From Bacteroidales bacterium UBA1374 (GTDB taxonomy: Bacteria > Bacteroidota > Bacteroidia > Bacteroidales > UBA932), in NCBI GenBank assembly GCA_002305545.1, contig DBRG01000020.1:1-64000 (forward strand): DNA of 64,000 bases, in the 5' to 3' direction. The notes under the pieces were generated by a model. It had not been told where the DNA came from. It worked only from the letters and a program-made list of their open reading frames with translations, and searched no databases. Both the position numbers and the translations under genes were made by a program. This document shows positions 25,473 through 33,641 of this stretch, piece after piece. The number at the start of each line of letters is the position of its first letter. Position 1 is the stretch's first letter.

Positions 25473-26499
25473 AAACCACGTTGTGGAATCGCTGCCCCAG
25501 GTGGAGTTAAAAGGACATATTAACCTGGTGTCAACAAGAAGCCAGGTTGAACATGCTGCCCGGTACCTTTCCCGTCAACCTGTCCTGGGCTTTGATACGG
25601 AAACAAAACCCCGTTTTTCATCAGGCAGGATGTATATGCCCGCCCTGCTCCAGTTCTCTGACGGGGTGAGTTCTTACCTGATTCATTTAAAAAAAACAGG
25701 GCTTCCCCAGGAGATAGTGGCTATCCTGTGTGATCCGGCAATAATCAAGGTGGGCGCTGCCGTCAGGGACGATATCGCTGGGCTTCAGCGCTATGCTCCT
25801 TTTGAACCGGCAGGTTTTGTTGATTTGCAGGATATGGTCCAGGAATACGGGATTGTAGAAAAAAGTGTCAAGAAGATGTCGGCCATCATCCTGGGAAAAA
25901 GGATCAGCAAGTCACAGCAGGTCACCAACTGGGAAGCTTTCCCGCTGTCCGGCGCGCAGGCGCTTTATGCCGCAACAGATGCCTACGTATGCTATTCAAT
26001 TTACAATAAACTGATTGCTCACAACAGTGAAAAGAAATCACCCCGTCAGCGGATGTACGAAGAGATCCTGGTCTCTGCCGCTTCCCTGCTTAAGGATGAA
26101 CCGGACCTGGTGGCCAACATGGCCAATGTGAGTGCCCTGATAAAAGAAACATTCAAATTCTGGTGGGTTGGTTTTTACAGGATTGACAACAAATCGAGGG
26201 AATTGGTGCTGGGCCCTTTCCAGGGACCTTTGGCCTGTACCCGTATACCCTTTGGCCGCGGGGTTTGTGGCACATGCTGGAAACAGCGCAAGACGATAAT
26301 CGTTCCTGATGTGGAAAAATTTCCCGGACACATTGCCTGCAGTTCCCGTTCCCGATCCGAGATAGTTGTACCCCTGTTTGACAAAAAGGGTGAACTGATC
26401 GCTGTCCTGGACATTGATTCAGAAAAAACCGGAACATTTGACCAGATGGACAGTCGGTACCTGGAAGAACTTGCCGGGCTTTTTAAAAATATTTACTAA
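25453..26499 (+). CDS. fusion: RNase D-like 3'-5' exonuclease + free methionine-(R)-sulfoxide reductase
   Basis: A 348-residue two-domain protein. Residues about 20-190 form a DEDDy 3'-5' exonuclease: Exo I FDTE (D48, E50), Exo II VRDD (D106 or D107), Exo III Y172-x3-D176. Residues about 200-348 form a GAF domain of the free methionine-(R)-sulfoxide reductase (fRMsr/MsrC) type: FWWVGFYRID, IPFGRGVCGT, PDVEKFPGHIAC, SEIVVPLFD and VLDIDS. Cys262, Cys272 and Cys296 keep exactly the spacing (10 and 24) of the redox cysteines Cys84/94/118 of E. coli fRMsr, so the reductase is probably active. The reading frame is open across the join. I know these two only as separate proteins. It would be cytosolic. 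The stop codon overlaps the tRNA-Cys promoter. Confidence 0.9.
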   Translation: MFASTIENHVVESLPQVELKGHINLVSTRSQVEHAARYLSRQPVLGFDTETKPRFSSGRMYMPALLQFSDGVSSYLIHLKKTGLPQEIVAILCDPAIIKVGAAVRDDIAGLQRYAPFEPAGFVDLQDMVQEYGIVEKSVKKMSAIILGKRISKSQQVTNWEAFPLSGAQALYAATDAYVCYSIYNKLIAHNSEKKSPRQRMYEEILVSAASLLKDEPDLVANMANVSALIKETFKFWWVGFYRIDNKSRELVLGPFQGPLACTRIPFGRGVCGTCWKQRKTIIVPDVEKFPGHIACSSRSRSEIVVPLFDKKGELIAVLDIDSEKTGTFDQMDSRYLEELAGLFKNIY

Positions 26500-26504
26500 C
26501 TTTG
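26497..26504 (+). promoter_or_regulatory. -7 promoter box of tRNA-Cys
   Basis: TAACTTTG, whose first three bases are the stop codon of the exonuclease/reductase fusion gene; it lies 10 bases before the first tRNA base. Confidence 0.65.
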
Positions 26505-26514
26505 CAGTCCTTTT

Positions 26515-26585
26515 GGTACCCTGGCCGAGTGGTTAGGCATCGGTCTGCAAAACCGAGTACAGCGGTTCGATTCCGCTGGGTACCT
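26515..26585 (+). tRNA. tRNA-Cys (GCA)
   Basis: A full cloverleaf: acceptor GGTACCC/GGGTACC, D-arm GCCGAGTGGTTAGGC, anticodon arm TCGGT-CTGCAAA-ACCGA with anticodon GCA, and T-arm AGCGG-TTCGATT-CCGCT. The discriminator is T, as expected for cysteine tRNA. CCA is not encoded. A promoter box lies just upstream and a hairpin terminator just downstream. Confidence 0.97.
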
Positions 26586-26590
26586 CAAAG

Positions 26591-26620
26591 AGGATGACTA
26601 AAAAGGTCATCCTTTTCTTT
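26591..26620 (+). terminator. intrinsic terminator after tRNA-Cys
   Basis: An 8-base-pair stem AGGATGAC/GTCATCCT (26591-26598 with 26606-26613), loop TAAAAAG, followed by the T-rich run TTTCTTTT. Confidence 0.75.
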
Positions 26621-26649
26621 TAAGCCGAGGTACCACCTTCCCTGCTGGC

Positions 26650-26723
26650 GGTCGCCTGAGTGTTAAGAACGGAGTGCTTTTACTTTTAAGCCGAGGCAAT
26701 CCGTTCTTAACACTCAAGCGACC
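26650..26723. repeat. inverted repeat A, about 24-base arms
   Basis: Arms 26650-26673 and 26700-26723 pair almost perfectly (core GAGTGTTAAGAACGGA with TCCGTTCTTAACACTC; one C/T mismatch inside GGTCGCC/TTGAG). The loop contains GCTTTTACTTTTAAGCCGAGGC. Confidence 0.85.
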
Positions 26724-26934
26724 TTGCAGTCTATGCGAATAGCTGCTCAGATTACCGCCCGGTGGTCTTTCAAGGTGGTGCGCCAAACGCATTTGACGCA
26801 TAATTAAGGCGCTATTATGTTGTATGTTACGAGCATTCCCGCCTTTTCTGATACTTACCACCTCCCAGTCAACTCCAACTCCATATAGGATTAAAACCTG
26901 GTCAGGATACTAAAACCAGGGATTATCCATTTTG

Positions 26935-27065
26935 CCAGGAGTACCGCGCATACTTGATGTATTGCCCTGTTTAATAGGCGATTAACAAATAAGCTCTTCC
27001 GGGGAGCTCTTTTGTTAAAGTGCTGATATCCTGCACAATGAATCAAGTGTACGCGGTACTCCTGG
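26935..27065. repeat. inverted repeat B, 24-base arms with nested hairpin
   Basis: Arms 26935-26958 and 27042-27065 pair over CCAGGAGTACCGCG and ACTTGAT with two mismatches between. Inside lies a smaller imperfect hairpin, AACAAATAAGCTC with GAGCTCTTTTGTT (about 26983-27016). Confidence 0.85.
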
Positions 27066-27071
27066 CGAGCG

Positions 27072-27143
27072 GTCACTGACACCCCACGATAAGGGAAGCC
27101 TCGGCTTAAGAAGAAAGCTTCCCGTTCGTAGGGTGTCAGTGAC
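27072..27143. repeat. inverted repeat C, about 28-base arms
   Basis: Arms 27072-27099 and 27117-27143 pair over GTCACTGACACCC and GGGAAGC with a few internal mismatches. The loop, read on the minus strand, has TTTCTTCTTAAGCCGAGG, matching the loop of repeat A in inverse orientation. Confidence 0.85.
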
Positions 27144-27260
27144 TGTAGCAGCACCTTCCTGATTTGCTGCAAATCTGACATTGAGCAGCATTGCTGTACA
27201 AACGACTTTCAGGTGGTCTTCAAAGCGGTAGTGGGGGCAACTACTTTTTTGTGATTCCCT

Positions 27261-28403
27261 TTATGCGGGGACTTGCTCATTCCTTGTGCTGGCATAGAGC
27301 ACAGCATCTATGGCCATGGGTTTATGCACCCTGAAGTAGAAACGATATGAGGGGAGCAGGTTTTTAAGGAATGTGGTGAGAACCGGGAGGTCATCCTTTT
27401 TATGGTAAGCGGCCAGGGCCAGCAGGGGTTGATGCGCCAGGATGGTTTTGCGGGCTCCCTCCAGGGCTTTGAGCTCGTTGCCTTCCACATCCATCACAAT
27501 CAGGGTTGCCGGCCTGGAATTCAGGATGTTGTCAATCGTATCGGCCTTCATGGTCACAACACCCCGTCCGGGTGCCTCTGCTTTGCGGGAAAGCATGGTG
27601 CCCTGGTTCAGGAAATAGACTGTTTCTTTTTTGTCCGAGATACATTTGGGAACAATCTCTGTCCGCCCGGCTATCCCTGCAGACTGGATAAACCGGGCAA
27701 GCTTTTGCAGGTTGGTGCTGTCCGGTTCGCAGGCATAAATCTTGTCGAAACGGCAGGAAGTCACTTCCAGGAAATCTTTTATGGTATCTCCTATAAATGC
27801 CCCGCAATTGACAAATACTTCATTTTGATGTAGTTTGAGAGCCGTAACCTGGTTGATTTCAGAAAAATACTGTGGTCTCCGGACAAAGGGGAAAAGGTAA
27901 CTTGCGTCTTTATTGATTTTGGCGTTTATATAAGCTTCCATGCTGTCCCGGGACAGGGAATCCTCCAACAGTTCATAAACACTGTCAAATGCCGGTTTAT
28001 GGGCCAGAACATAAGATGAATCCAGGGGTTGGAGTGCGCCCCCCTCATAGATGGAAGAGAGATAGTCTATCGTCTGTGCCCCTGGAAAAAGCTGGCGGTA
28101 TGGCTTCAGGTCATTCGTATAACCCCGGAAAAAGCACAGCAGCAGGTTATAAGCACTGAACTCTTTCTGCAACTGAGAAATGGATAAGATACGGTCGGGA
28201 CCTGTATGAGGCAGAACCGGGTCCATGTATTTGTCGTCAACCACCCGGCATGAAACCCTGATTCCTTTTTCCTGCAAAAAGATCCGGGCAGTGTCTGCAA
28301 TCAATCCTATACCATACAGAACGACTGGTAAACCAGACCGTTTCAATGCTGCTGTCAAAGCATCGTCCTTGCTCTTCCCAATGACAATCTTTAATTTTTC
28401 CAT
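27261..28403 (-). CDS. FkbM-family methyltransferase
   Basis: A 380-residue SAM-dependent methyltransferase. The C-terminal half is the FkbM domain: FVNCGAFIGDTIKDF (SAM-binding loop), IYACEPDSTNLQKL, a T-I-D-N-IL segment and LIVMDVEGNELKALEGA. FkbM proteins O-methylate sugars or natural products. The N-terminal half (VVLYGIGLIADTA, CRVVDDKY, LLLCFFRGY) looks like a Rossmann-type sugar-linked domain often joined to FkbM. The start at 28403 is the only ATG that avoids the TATCTTTG box at 28409-28416; if that box is the promoter, the mRNA is nearly leaderless. There are no glycan-synthesis neighbours in the window. Confidence 0.87.
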   Translation of the reverse strand: MEKLKIVIGKSKDDALTAALKRSGLPVVLYGIGLIADTARIFLQEKGIRVSCRVVDDKYMDPVLPHTGPDRILSISQLQKEFSAYNLLLCFFRGYTNDLKPYRQLFPGAQTIDYLSSIYEGGALQPLDSSYVLAHKPAFDSVYELLEDSLSRDSMEAYINAKINKDASYLFPFVRRPQYFSEINQVTALKLHQNEVFVNCGAFIGDTIKDFLEVTSCRFDKIYACEPDSTNLQKLARFIQSAGIAGRTEIVPKCISDKKETVYFLNQGTMLSRKAEAPGRGVVTMKADTIDNILNSRPATLIVMDVEGNELKALEGARKTILAHQPLLALAAYHKKDDLPVLTTFLKNLLPSYRFYFRVHKPMAIDAVLYASTRNEQVPA

Positions 28404-28408
28404 TACCG

Positions 28409-28416
28409 CAAAGATA
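28409..28416 (-). promoter_or_regulatory. -7 promoter box close to FkbM start
   Basis: TATCTTTG on the minus strand, separated from the ATG by only five bases, which would give a leaderless or nearly leaderless mRNA. Confidence 0.45.
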
Positions 28417-28469
28417 CTATATTTGTGTAGAAATTGGGTGATCCTGAAGGTGACCATTAATGCTGCAAG

Positions 28470-29132
28470 ATGATCATTAATACAGCGCTTTTTGCTTTCC
28501 CCGTAAACCTTATCATTGGTTTATCCCTGGTCTTTGTTGCCTGGAGGTTTAAAAGCCTCTCCTCGGACAGACACATGACAATTGCCCTATTGCTGATGAT
28601 TGCTGCCGCCCTGGTACAGGGTTTTATGCCCGCTCAGGAATCTTTTACCCGTTCCTGGCCTTTTGTAATTGTTTTGACCTGGTTTCTGACCGTTCTGGCC
28701 TCGCGCCTGTTCCGCAGATTTTCACTGGCTGGTTTTGGTTTATGGCTTGCCTTGTGGGCCGGTATGCTGGGCAGTGCCGATGCATCCCTTACCCGTGTTT
28801 TGGTCCATCGTGAGGATTTTTCACAGACCGAGCTTCCTTTTGGGATACGTCTGGAAGATTTCCAGGTCAACCGTTACCAGACCGGGGAACCGATGGAATA
28901 CAGGGCGCAGATCATTCTTCGTGAAGCAGGCCGGGAGCATTCCAAAACACTGCGTGTGAACCATCCGGTGCATTTCAGGGGGTATCAGGTTTATCTTGCC
29001 GATTACGATACCTCAAAAGGCAGTGACAGCGATTACTGTATTGTTATGGTAACGCGGCAACCGTGGCGGTGGCTTGTTTTTGCAGGCATTTTGCTGATGC
29101 TGGGAGGTGCTTTTAAAATTTTTATTCTATGA
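28470..29132 (+). CDS. cytochrome c biogenesis protein, ResB-like
   Basis: A 220-residue inner-membrane protein with three N-terminal helices, an extracytoplasmic domain (IRLEDFQVNRY, ILREAGREHSKTLRVNHPVHFRGYQVYLADYD) and a final helix. The V-N-H-P-x-x-x-x-G-Y-x-Y/V-Y pattern is the ResB/CcsB hallmark. It is about half the usual ResB length and is split from CcsA rather than fused. With CcsA it carries haem across the membrane and attaches it to CxxCH proteins. It overlaps ccsA by four bases. Confidence 0.87.
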   Translation: MIINTALFAFPVNLIIGLSLVFVAWRFKSLSSDRHMTIALLLMIAAALVQGFMPAQESFTRSWPFVIVLTWFLTVLASRLFRRFSLAGFGLWLALWAGMLGSADASLTRVLVHREDFSQTELPFGIRLEDFQVNRYQTGEPMEYRAQIILREAGREHSKTLRVNHPVHFRGYQVYLADYDTSKGSDSDYCIVMVTRQPWRWLVFAGILLMLGGAFKIFIL

Positions 29133-29917
29133 CCTGGGATCATCACATAATCTTTGCCGCTGTGGCAGCCTTCTTCTGGATTGCAGGATCTGTCACGGCC
29201 TTTTTACAGGGTAGAAAAGCTCCCGTATGGACCATATCATTGTTCTCGGCCGGGGTCGTGGTTTATGCCGCCTATATTGCAGGTCTTTGGATATCGATGC
29301 ATCGCCCGCCGCTGATGACTATGGGAGAAACGCGGTTGTGGTATTCCCTGTTTCTTTCCCTGGCAGGATTGATCACTTACATCCGTTGGCGGTATAAGTG
29401 GATTCTTACCCTGACCACGGTCATGTCCCTTGTTTTTGTAACCATAAATGTATTGCGTCCCGGTATCCATGACCAGGTGCTGATGCCTGTTCTGCAAAGC
29501 ATCTGGTTTATTCCGCACGTGACAGTCTATATGTTCTCCTATGCCCTTTTGGCCTGTACATTCCTGCTGGCAGTGGCCGGTCTGGTGAAACCGTCACTGG
29601 ATGTGCTTCCTGCCATTGACAAGTTGTGCCGGGCCGGTCTTTCTTTCTTTACTGCGGGCATGTTGCTGGGTGCATTGTGGGCAAAACAAGCCTGGGGAGA
29701 TTATTGGACCTGGGATCCAAAAGAGACATGGGCGGGTATTACCTGGTTTCTGTATGTGCTTTTCTTTCATTTAAAAGAAATACGGCCACGGGCAAGAAAA
29801 ATGATTTTTGTATCTTTGATACTGGCATTCCTATCTTTACAGATCTGCTGGTACGGTTTGCAGTATCTTCCACAGGCCCGGGGAAGCCTTCATAATTATG
29901 AAACTAACGTTCGCTGA
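29129..29917 (+). CDS. ccsA: cytochrome c biogenesis protein CcsA
   Basis: A 262-residue polytopic membrane protein of the haem-handling protein superfamily. The tryptophan-rich WWD motif is clear: WGDYWTWDPKETWA near residues 189-202. Flanking histidines (H60 region and HV near residue 130) would ligate haem. It is system II cytochrome c maturation, working with ResB. Its 3' end overlaps the cytochrome c peroxidase gene by 20 bases, so the maturation pair and its likely client are one operon. Confidence 0.93.
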   Translation: MTWDHHIIFAAVAAFFWIAGSVTAFLQGRKAPVWTISLFSAGVVVYAAYIAGLWISMHRPPLMTMGETRLWYSLFLSLAGLITYIRWRYKWILTLTTVMSLVFVTINVLRPGIHDQVLMPVLQSIWFIPHVTVYMFSYALLACTFLLAVAGLVKPSLDVLPAIDKLCRAGLSFFTAGMLLGALWAKQAWGDYWTWDPKETWAGITWFLYVLFFHLKEIRPRARKMIFVSLILAFLSLQICWYGLQYLPQARGSLHNYETNVR

Positions 29918-31304
29918 GGTGAAAAAATGGCTTGACATACTCTGGAAGATCACCGGAACTGCTGTCATCCTGGTTGGTTTCGGCTTTTTCATTTCACGTG
30001 TCATTAACAATGTTCCTTCTGCTGAGCTCTCAAAGGAAGAACAAGTAATTTCAATCATAGAAGAGGGAGGATGCTTTGTATGCCATGGCGGTCCTGATTA
30101 CTCCACCCACCTTCATTGGCCTGTTATTGGCCCCATTATTAGCAAAAAAGCTGAAAAAAGTATCCGGCACGCCGATGCGACTTCTATCCTGGAACATTTT
30201 AATTCCGGCAGACCCATTGACGAGGCTTTACTTGTCAAAGTCCGGGAAGTAGTCTTTCACCGCAGCATGCCCCCTGTGAGCTACAGGATCATTCACTGGA
30301 AATCAGCAATCACAAAGGACAAACAGAAGATTTTGCTGCATTGGACCTATGAACGTATGGCTTCCGACCATAACTGGCCACTGCCAACAAAAGAACATCC
30401 CTTTGAACCTGTCTTGCCCTTGCCGGATTCTTTGCCGGCAGACCTGGCAAAAGTGAACCTGGGGAGGATCCTGTACCACGATCCGCGTCTTTCTGCTGAC
30501 AGTACAGTTTCTTGTGCCACGTGCCATAACCTGGAAAGCGCCGGAGTGGATAATCTGGATTATTCTATCGGAGCATACGGACAACCGGGAATGTATTCTA
30601 CACTTACAACGTACAACGTAGTTTTCCACCCGTTTTTTTTCTGGGAGGGGACTGCGTCCACCCTGCCCATTCAAACTGCCATGATATTGGTTGATCCCGT
30701 GATCATGGGGAACGAATCCTTAGAACCCGTTATTGAAAGGCTAAAGGCTGACATTCCCTTCACGAAGCTTTTTACTCAAACCTATTCTGACGGTTTTACT
30801 GTAGAAAGCATCACCGATGCGCTGGCCGAGTACCACAAAGTATTGATCACGCCCGATGCTCCCTTTGACAGATACCTGCAGGGGGATTCTGAGGCTATAG
30901 GCCCCGATGCAAAAAAAGGATACCAGTTATTTAAAAGATTGGGTTGTGCCAGCTGTCACAACAGTATTGGCGTAGGAGGCAATTCCTTTCAATACATGGG
31001 TCTGTCCAATAATTTCTTTTCTACCGGAGACAGGATCAGTCTCCCTGACCTTGGCCGTTACAGGCTAACTGCCCGTCAGGAAGACATCCATAAATTCAAA
31101 GTTCCGGGACTAAGAAACATAGAATTAACCCATCCATACTTTCACAACGCCTCTGCCCCGGACCTGGAAACTGCCGTTGAAGCCATGGCTTTTCACCAGA
31201 GAGACATGTCTATAAACAAAGGTAAAGTTCACCAGATCGTATCCTTTATGCAAACACTTACCGGAACCTTCCGGGAAATGCCGCCTACAGATTCAGAACG
31301 ATAG
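29898..31304 (+). CDS. three-haem cytochrome c peroxidase with N-terminal haem-binding domain
   Basis: A 468-residue membrane-anchored periplasmic protein. One transmembrane helix (residues about 17-37) is followed by a haem_bd-type domain with CFVCH (C59, C62, H63) and the HRSMPPVSYRIIH segment (121-133). The di-haem cytochrome c peroxidase/MauG module follows, with CATCH (206-210) and CASCH (350-354). Classical enzymes have two haems; the extra domain would supply electrons internally, as in other tri-haem peroxidases. The role, reduction of hydrogen peroxide in the periplasm, is inferred from the family. It is preceded by the ResB/CcsA haem-attachment genes. Confidence 0.9.
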   Translation: MKLTFAEVKKWLDILWKITGTAVILVGFGFFISRVINNVPSAELSKEEQVISIIEEGGCFVCHGGPDYSTHLHWPVIGPIISKKAEKSIRHADATSILEHFNSGRPIDEALLVKVREVVFHRSMPPVSYRIIHWKSAITKDKQKILLHWTYERMASDHNWPLPTKEHPFEPVLPLPDSLPADLAKVNLGRILYHDPRLSADSTVSCATCHNLESAGVDNLDYSIGAYGQPGMYSTLTTYNVVFHPFFFWEGTASTLPIQTAMILVDPVIMGNESLEPVIERLKADIPFTKLFTQTYSDGFTVESITDALAEYHKVLITPDAPFDRYLQGDSEAIGPDAKKGYQLFKRLGCASCHNSIGVGGNSFQYMGLSNNFFSTGDRISLPDLGRYRLTARQEDIHKFKVPGLRNIELTHPYFHNASAPDLETAVEAMAFHQRDMSINKGKVHQIVSFMQTLTGTFREMPPTDSER

Positions 31305-32240
31305 TGAAAAGACCTGGCTAATATAATAGGCCAGTGAGCTGATAATCAGCAATACAATCAACACCACGGATCCAAAAAAGCGTTTTCCTGTAAAAAGGGA
31401 TGTGATCAGCAGCGATACCGGTATCATCATGATAAGTATATATCCGTTACTAAAAACGGGGTATGCAATGATCACTAAGCAGGAAAAAAACACAAACCAG
31501 AACATTGAACTATAAAACCGGGATACGTTCACCGTGGTGGTTGTATCGCGCCTTACCAGCCTTATGAATAAAGCCATTATAACAAGGAACGCAATGAGAA
31601 AAACCATCACTGTCTCTGTAATAGAGAATGATTCAAAGGTTTCTGCCGGATTCCATAACTTGAAGTAATCCAGCCTCTTTCCCCAAAACATTGCCATATC
31701 ATTGTTCATGAACCAAAGCAGGGCCCAAACAAGGAAACAGGGAGCCAGAATCCCGGCTGCAAAGGCGACCACATCTTTTCCCGATACTTTTGCCATCCGT
31801 ATAAAACTGATCACAAAAGGTATGAGCAGGAAAAAAGCAGGAAAGAACAACAATCCCGCACACGTGATGAGAAAGGCACTCATAAAAGGGCCTGAACGGG
31901 TGGCCGGCACATAGGCCGAATAAACCAGTTTACAGGTTGCAGCAGCAGCAAGCAAGGCTGCAACATGGGCCCAAAGATTGGAATAGGTCTGCGGGCAACA
32001 GGACACAAGCCATACATAAGAAACTATGATCCATTGGGTCCTTTCCGGCAACAAGCCGTAACGGTCGTTCAGATAAGACATCAGCAGTCCAGTTCCCAGA
32101 ACCATCACTGCAGAGATCAAATGATGATACCAGGGCAGAGACACTTCCTGCGTAAAGTGATAAACCAGTCTGAAGACGGCCATGATGATGATGGACATAA
32201 AGACTGCCGCAGGAATACTTCGTTTTATGTATTGGATCAT
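31293..32240 (-). CDS. polytopic membrane protein (DUF6427-like)
   Basis: A 315-residue inner-membrane protein with about nine or ten hydrophobic segments and no catalytic motif that I recognise. It resembles the Bacteroidota DUF6427 family found near purD; that assignment is tentative. Conserved-looking features are a charged loop RFYSSMFWFVF and a pair of Pro-rich helix breaks (FFPAFFLLIPFV). It lies one base after purD in the same direction, and its 3' end overlaps the convergent peroxidase gene by 12 bases. Confidence 0.75.
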   Translation of the reverse strand: MIQYIKRSIPAAVFMSIIIMAVFRLVYHFTQEVSLPWYHHLISAVMVLGTGLLMSYLNDRYGLLPERTQWIIVSYVWLVSCCPQTYSNLWAHVAALLAAAATCKLVYSAYVPATRSGPFMSAFLITCAGLLFFPAFFLLIPFVISFIRMAKVSGKDVVAFAAGILAPCFLVWALLWFMNNDMAMFWGKRLDYFKLWNPAETFESFSITETVMVFLIAFLVIMALFIRLVRRDTTTTVNVSRFYSSMFWFVFFSCLVIIAYPVFSNGYILIMMIPVSLLITSLFTGKRFFGSVVLIVLLIISSLAYYISQVFSLSF

Positions 32241-32241
32241 T

Positions 32242-33546
32242 TCACTGCTTTTTAAAATCCATCAGGTCTTCACCGATATCTTTCCTGTAAACCATATCGG
32301 AAAAAGAAATGGATGAGAGTTGCCGGTAAGCTTTTTCGCGGGCAGTCAGCAGGGTTGAACCGGTGGCAGAAACAGCAAGCACACGTCCTCCTGCCGTAAC
32401 AACATGAGGCATTGCTGATGTCCCCATGTGGAAAACGGTTGCCTCTTTTACGTGATCCAAACCCCGGACGGGAAATCCTTTCTTGACCTGACCCGGATAC
32501 CCTCCCGAAGCTGCCACCACAGTTACGCTGTGACAGCTTGCAGCAGATAATGCAACTTTGTCCAGTGTCTTTGTTTTGAGGGAGTAGCAGGCAGCGGCCA
32601 GGTCGCCCTCCAAGCGCATCATTACAGACTCCGTTTCCGGGTCGCCCATCCGAACATTATATTCAATCACGTAAGGATCTCCGTTGCAATTGATCAGTCC
32701 AAAGAAAAGAAATCCCTGGTAATCGCACCCTCTTATGGCAAGACCTTCCAGGGTAGGCTTAATGATGCGTTCTTCCACTTTTTTCATAAAGTCAGCATCG
32801 GCAAAGGGAACGGGAGAGACGGCGCCCATTCCTCCTGTATTGGGTCCCTGATCATGCTCCCCTATTCTTTTGTAATCCTTTGCCTCGGGCAATACCTTAT
32901 AATGGATCCCGTCCGTAAGTATAAAGACAGAGACCTCGGTTCCCCGGAGGAATTGCTCCACAACCACTTTATTCCCCGCTGCCCCGAATTTTCCCTCCAT
33001 CATCTCCTTCAGTCCTGCGCGGGCTTTGTCCAGATTCGGTTCCACCAGAACCCCTTTTCCGGCAGCCAGTCCATCGGCTTTCAACACATAAGGAGGCTCC
33101 AGCGAATCCAGATAAAGACAGGCTTCGGCATATTGTCCGCAGGAAAAGGTGCGGTAAAGGGCTGTTGGAATGCGGCAGGCCGTCATGAATGCTTTAGCAT
33201 GATCCTTGCTTCCTTCCAGACTGGCTCCCCGTCTGTCTGGACCTATGACCAGAATATTTTCAAGCCCTTTCCTGTTTTTGCAATAATCTGCAATCCCCAT
33301 GACAAGGGGTTCTTCAGGTCCCACAACCAGCATGTCTATTGCATATTGGAGCAAAACGTTTTCAACAGATTGAAAATCATTAGTCAATAATGCAACATTC
33401 TGCACCTGTTTCCCGTTTGTTAAAGTGAGGGATGAGGTTCCAGGATTACCCGGTCCCACAAAAAGGTCACTTACCAGATGGGATTGGGACAATTTCCAGG
33501 CAAGGGCATGTTCCCTGCCACCTGAACCCAAAACAAGAATTCTCAT
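32242..33546 (-). CDS. purD: phosphoribosylamine-glycine ligase
   Basis: A 434-residue ATP-grasp enzyme, second step of purine synthesis (GAR synthetase). It starts RILVLGSGGREHALAWKL, the family signature, and has LFVGPGNPGT, VVGPEEPLV, LKADGLAAGKGVLV, the HDQGPNTGGMGAV and YNVRMGDPETE metal/substrate segments. A TAACTTTG box at 33551-33558 lies four bases before the ATG. Confidence 0.98.
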   Translation of the reverse strand: MRILVLGSGGREHALAWKLSQSHLVSDLFVGPGNPGTSSLTLTNGKQVQNVALLTNDFQSVENVLLQYAIDMLVVGPEEPLVMGIADYCKNRKGLENILVIGPDRRGASLEGSKDHAKAFMTACRIPTALYRTFSCGQYAEACLYLDSLEPPYVLKADGLAAGKGVLVEPNLDKARAGLKEMMEGKFGAAGNKVVVEQFLRGTEVSVFILTDGIHYKVLPEAKDYKRIGEHDQGPNTGGMGAVSPVPFADADFMKKVEERIIKPTLEGLAIRGCDYQGFLFFGLINCNGDPYVIEYNVRMGDPETESVMMRLEGDLAAACYSLKTKTLDKVALSAASCHSVTVVAASGGYPGQVKKGFPVRGLDHVKEATVFHMGTSAMPHVVTAGGRVLAVSATGSTLLTAREKAYRQLSSISFSDMVYRKDIGEDLMDFKKQ

Positions 33547-33550
33547 GATA

Positions 33551-33558
33551 CAAAGTTA
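33551..33558 (-). promoter_or_regulatory. -7 promoter box directly before purD
   Basis: TAACTTTG on the minus strand, only four bases from the purD ATG. If used, transcription starts at or beside the start codon (leaderless). No purine-repressor operator is recognised. Confidence 0.45.
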
Positions 33559-33641
33559 AAGAATCTCATGATAGCTGTAACATCTTTCCGGGTTTTACGT
33601 CTTAATAGTGAAATAGAACACAAAATAAAAAAAATACACGT

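Larger units (their letters stand above)
26621..27260. repeat. gene-free region with large inverted repeats
   Basis: About 640 bases without a credible gene. It holds three large imperfect palindromes (annotated separately) and three copies of TTAAGCCGAGG: 26620-26630 and 26686-26696 on the plus strand, 27099-27109 on the minus strand. The second and third sit in the loops of two hairpins whose stems are unrelated in sequence, and each is preceded by a similar pyrimidine tract. A degenerate direct repeat beginning GGTGGTCTT occurs at about 26761-26780 and 27212-27231. The content could be an insertion next to the tRNA gene, a decayed element or structured RNA; I cannot assign it to a known family. 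Confidence 0.7.

Noticed and set aside
26607..26861. Open frame of 84 codons on the minus strand in the same region
   Set aside because: It spans inverted repeat A and the tRNA terminator tail; the translated text is low-information and has no family match.
26891..27181. Open frame of 96 codons on the minus strand in the gene-free region
   Set aside because: It runs straight through the inverted repeats and their loops, resembles no family I know, and its codons are fixed by the palindromes. No ribosome-binding site or promoter is seen.
26621..27260. Integron attC site or CRISPR array in the hairpin region
   Set aside because: The arms do not end in the attC consensus RYYYAAC/GTTRRRY, there is no integrase gene nearby, and there are no regularly spaced direct repeats.
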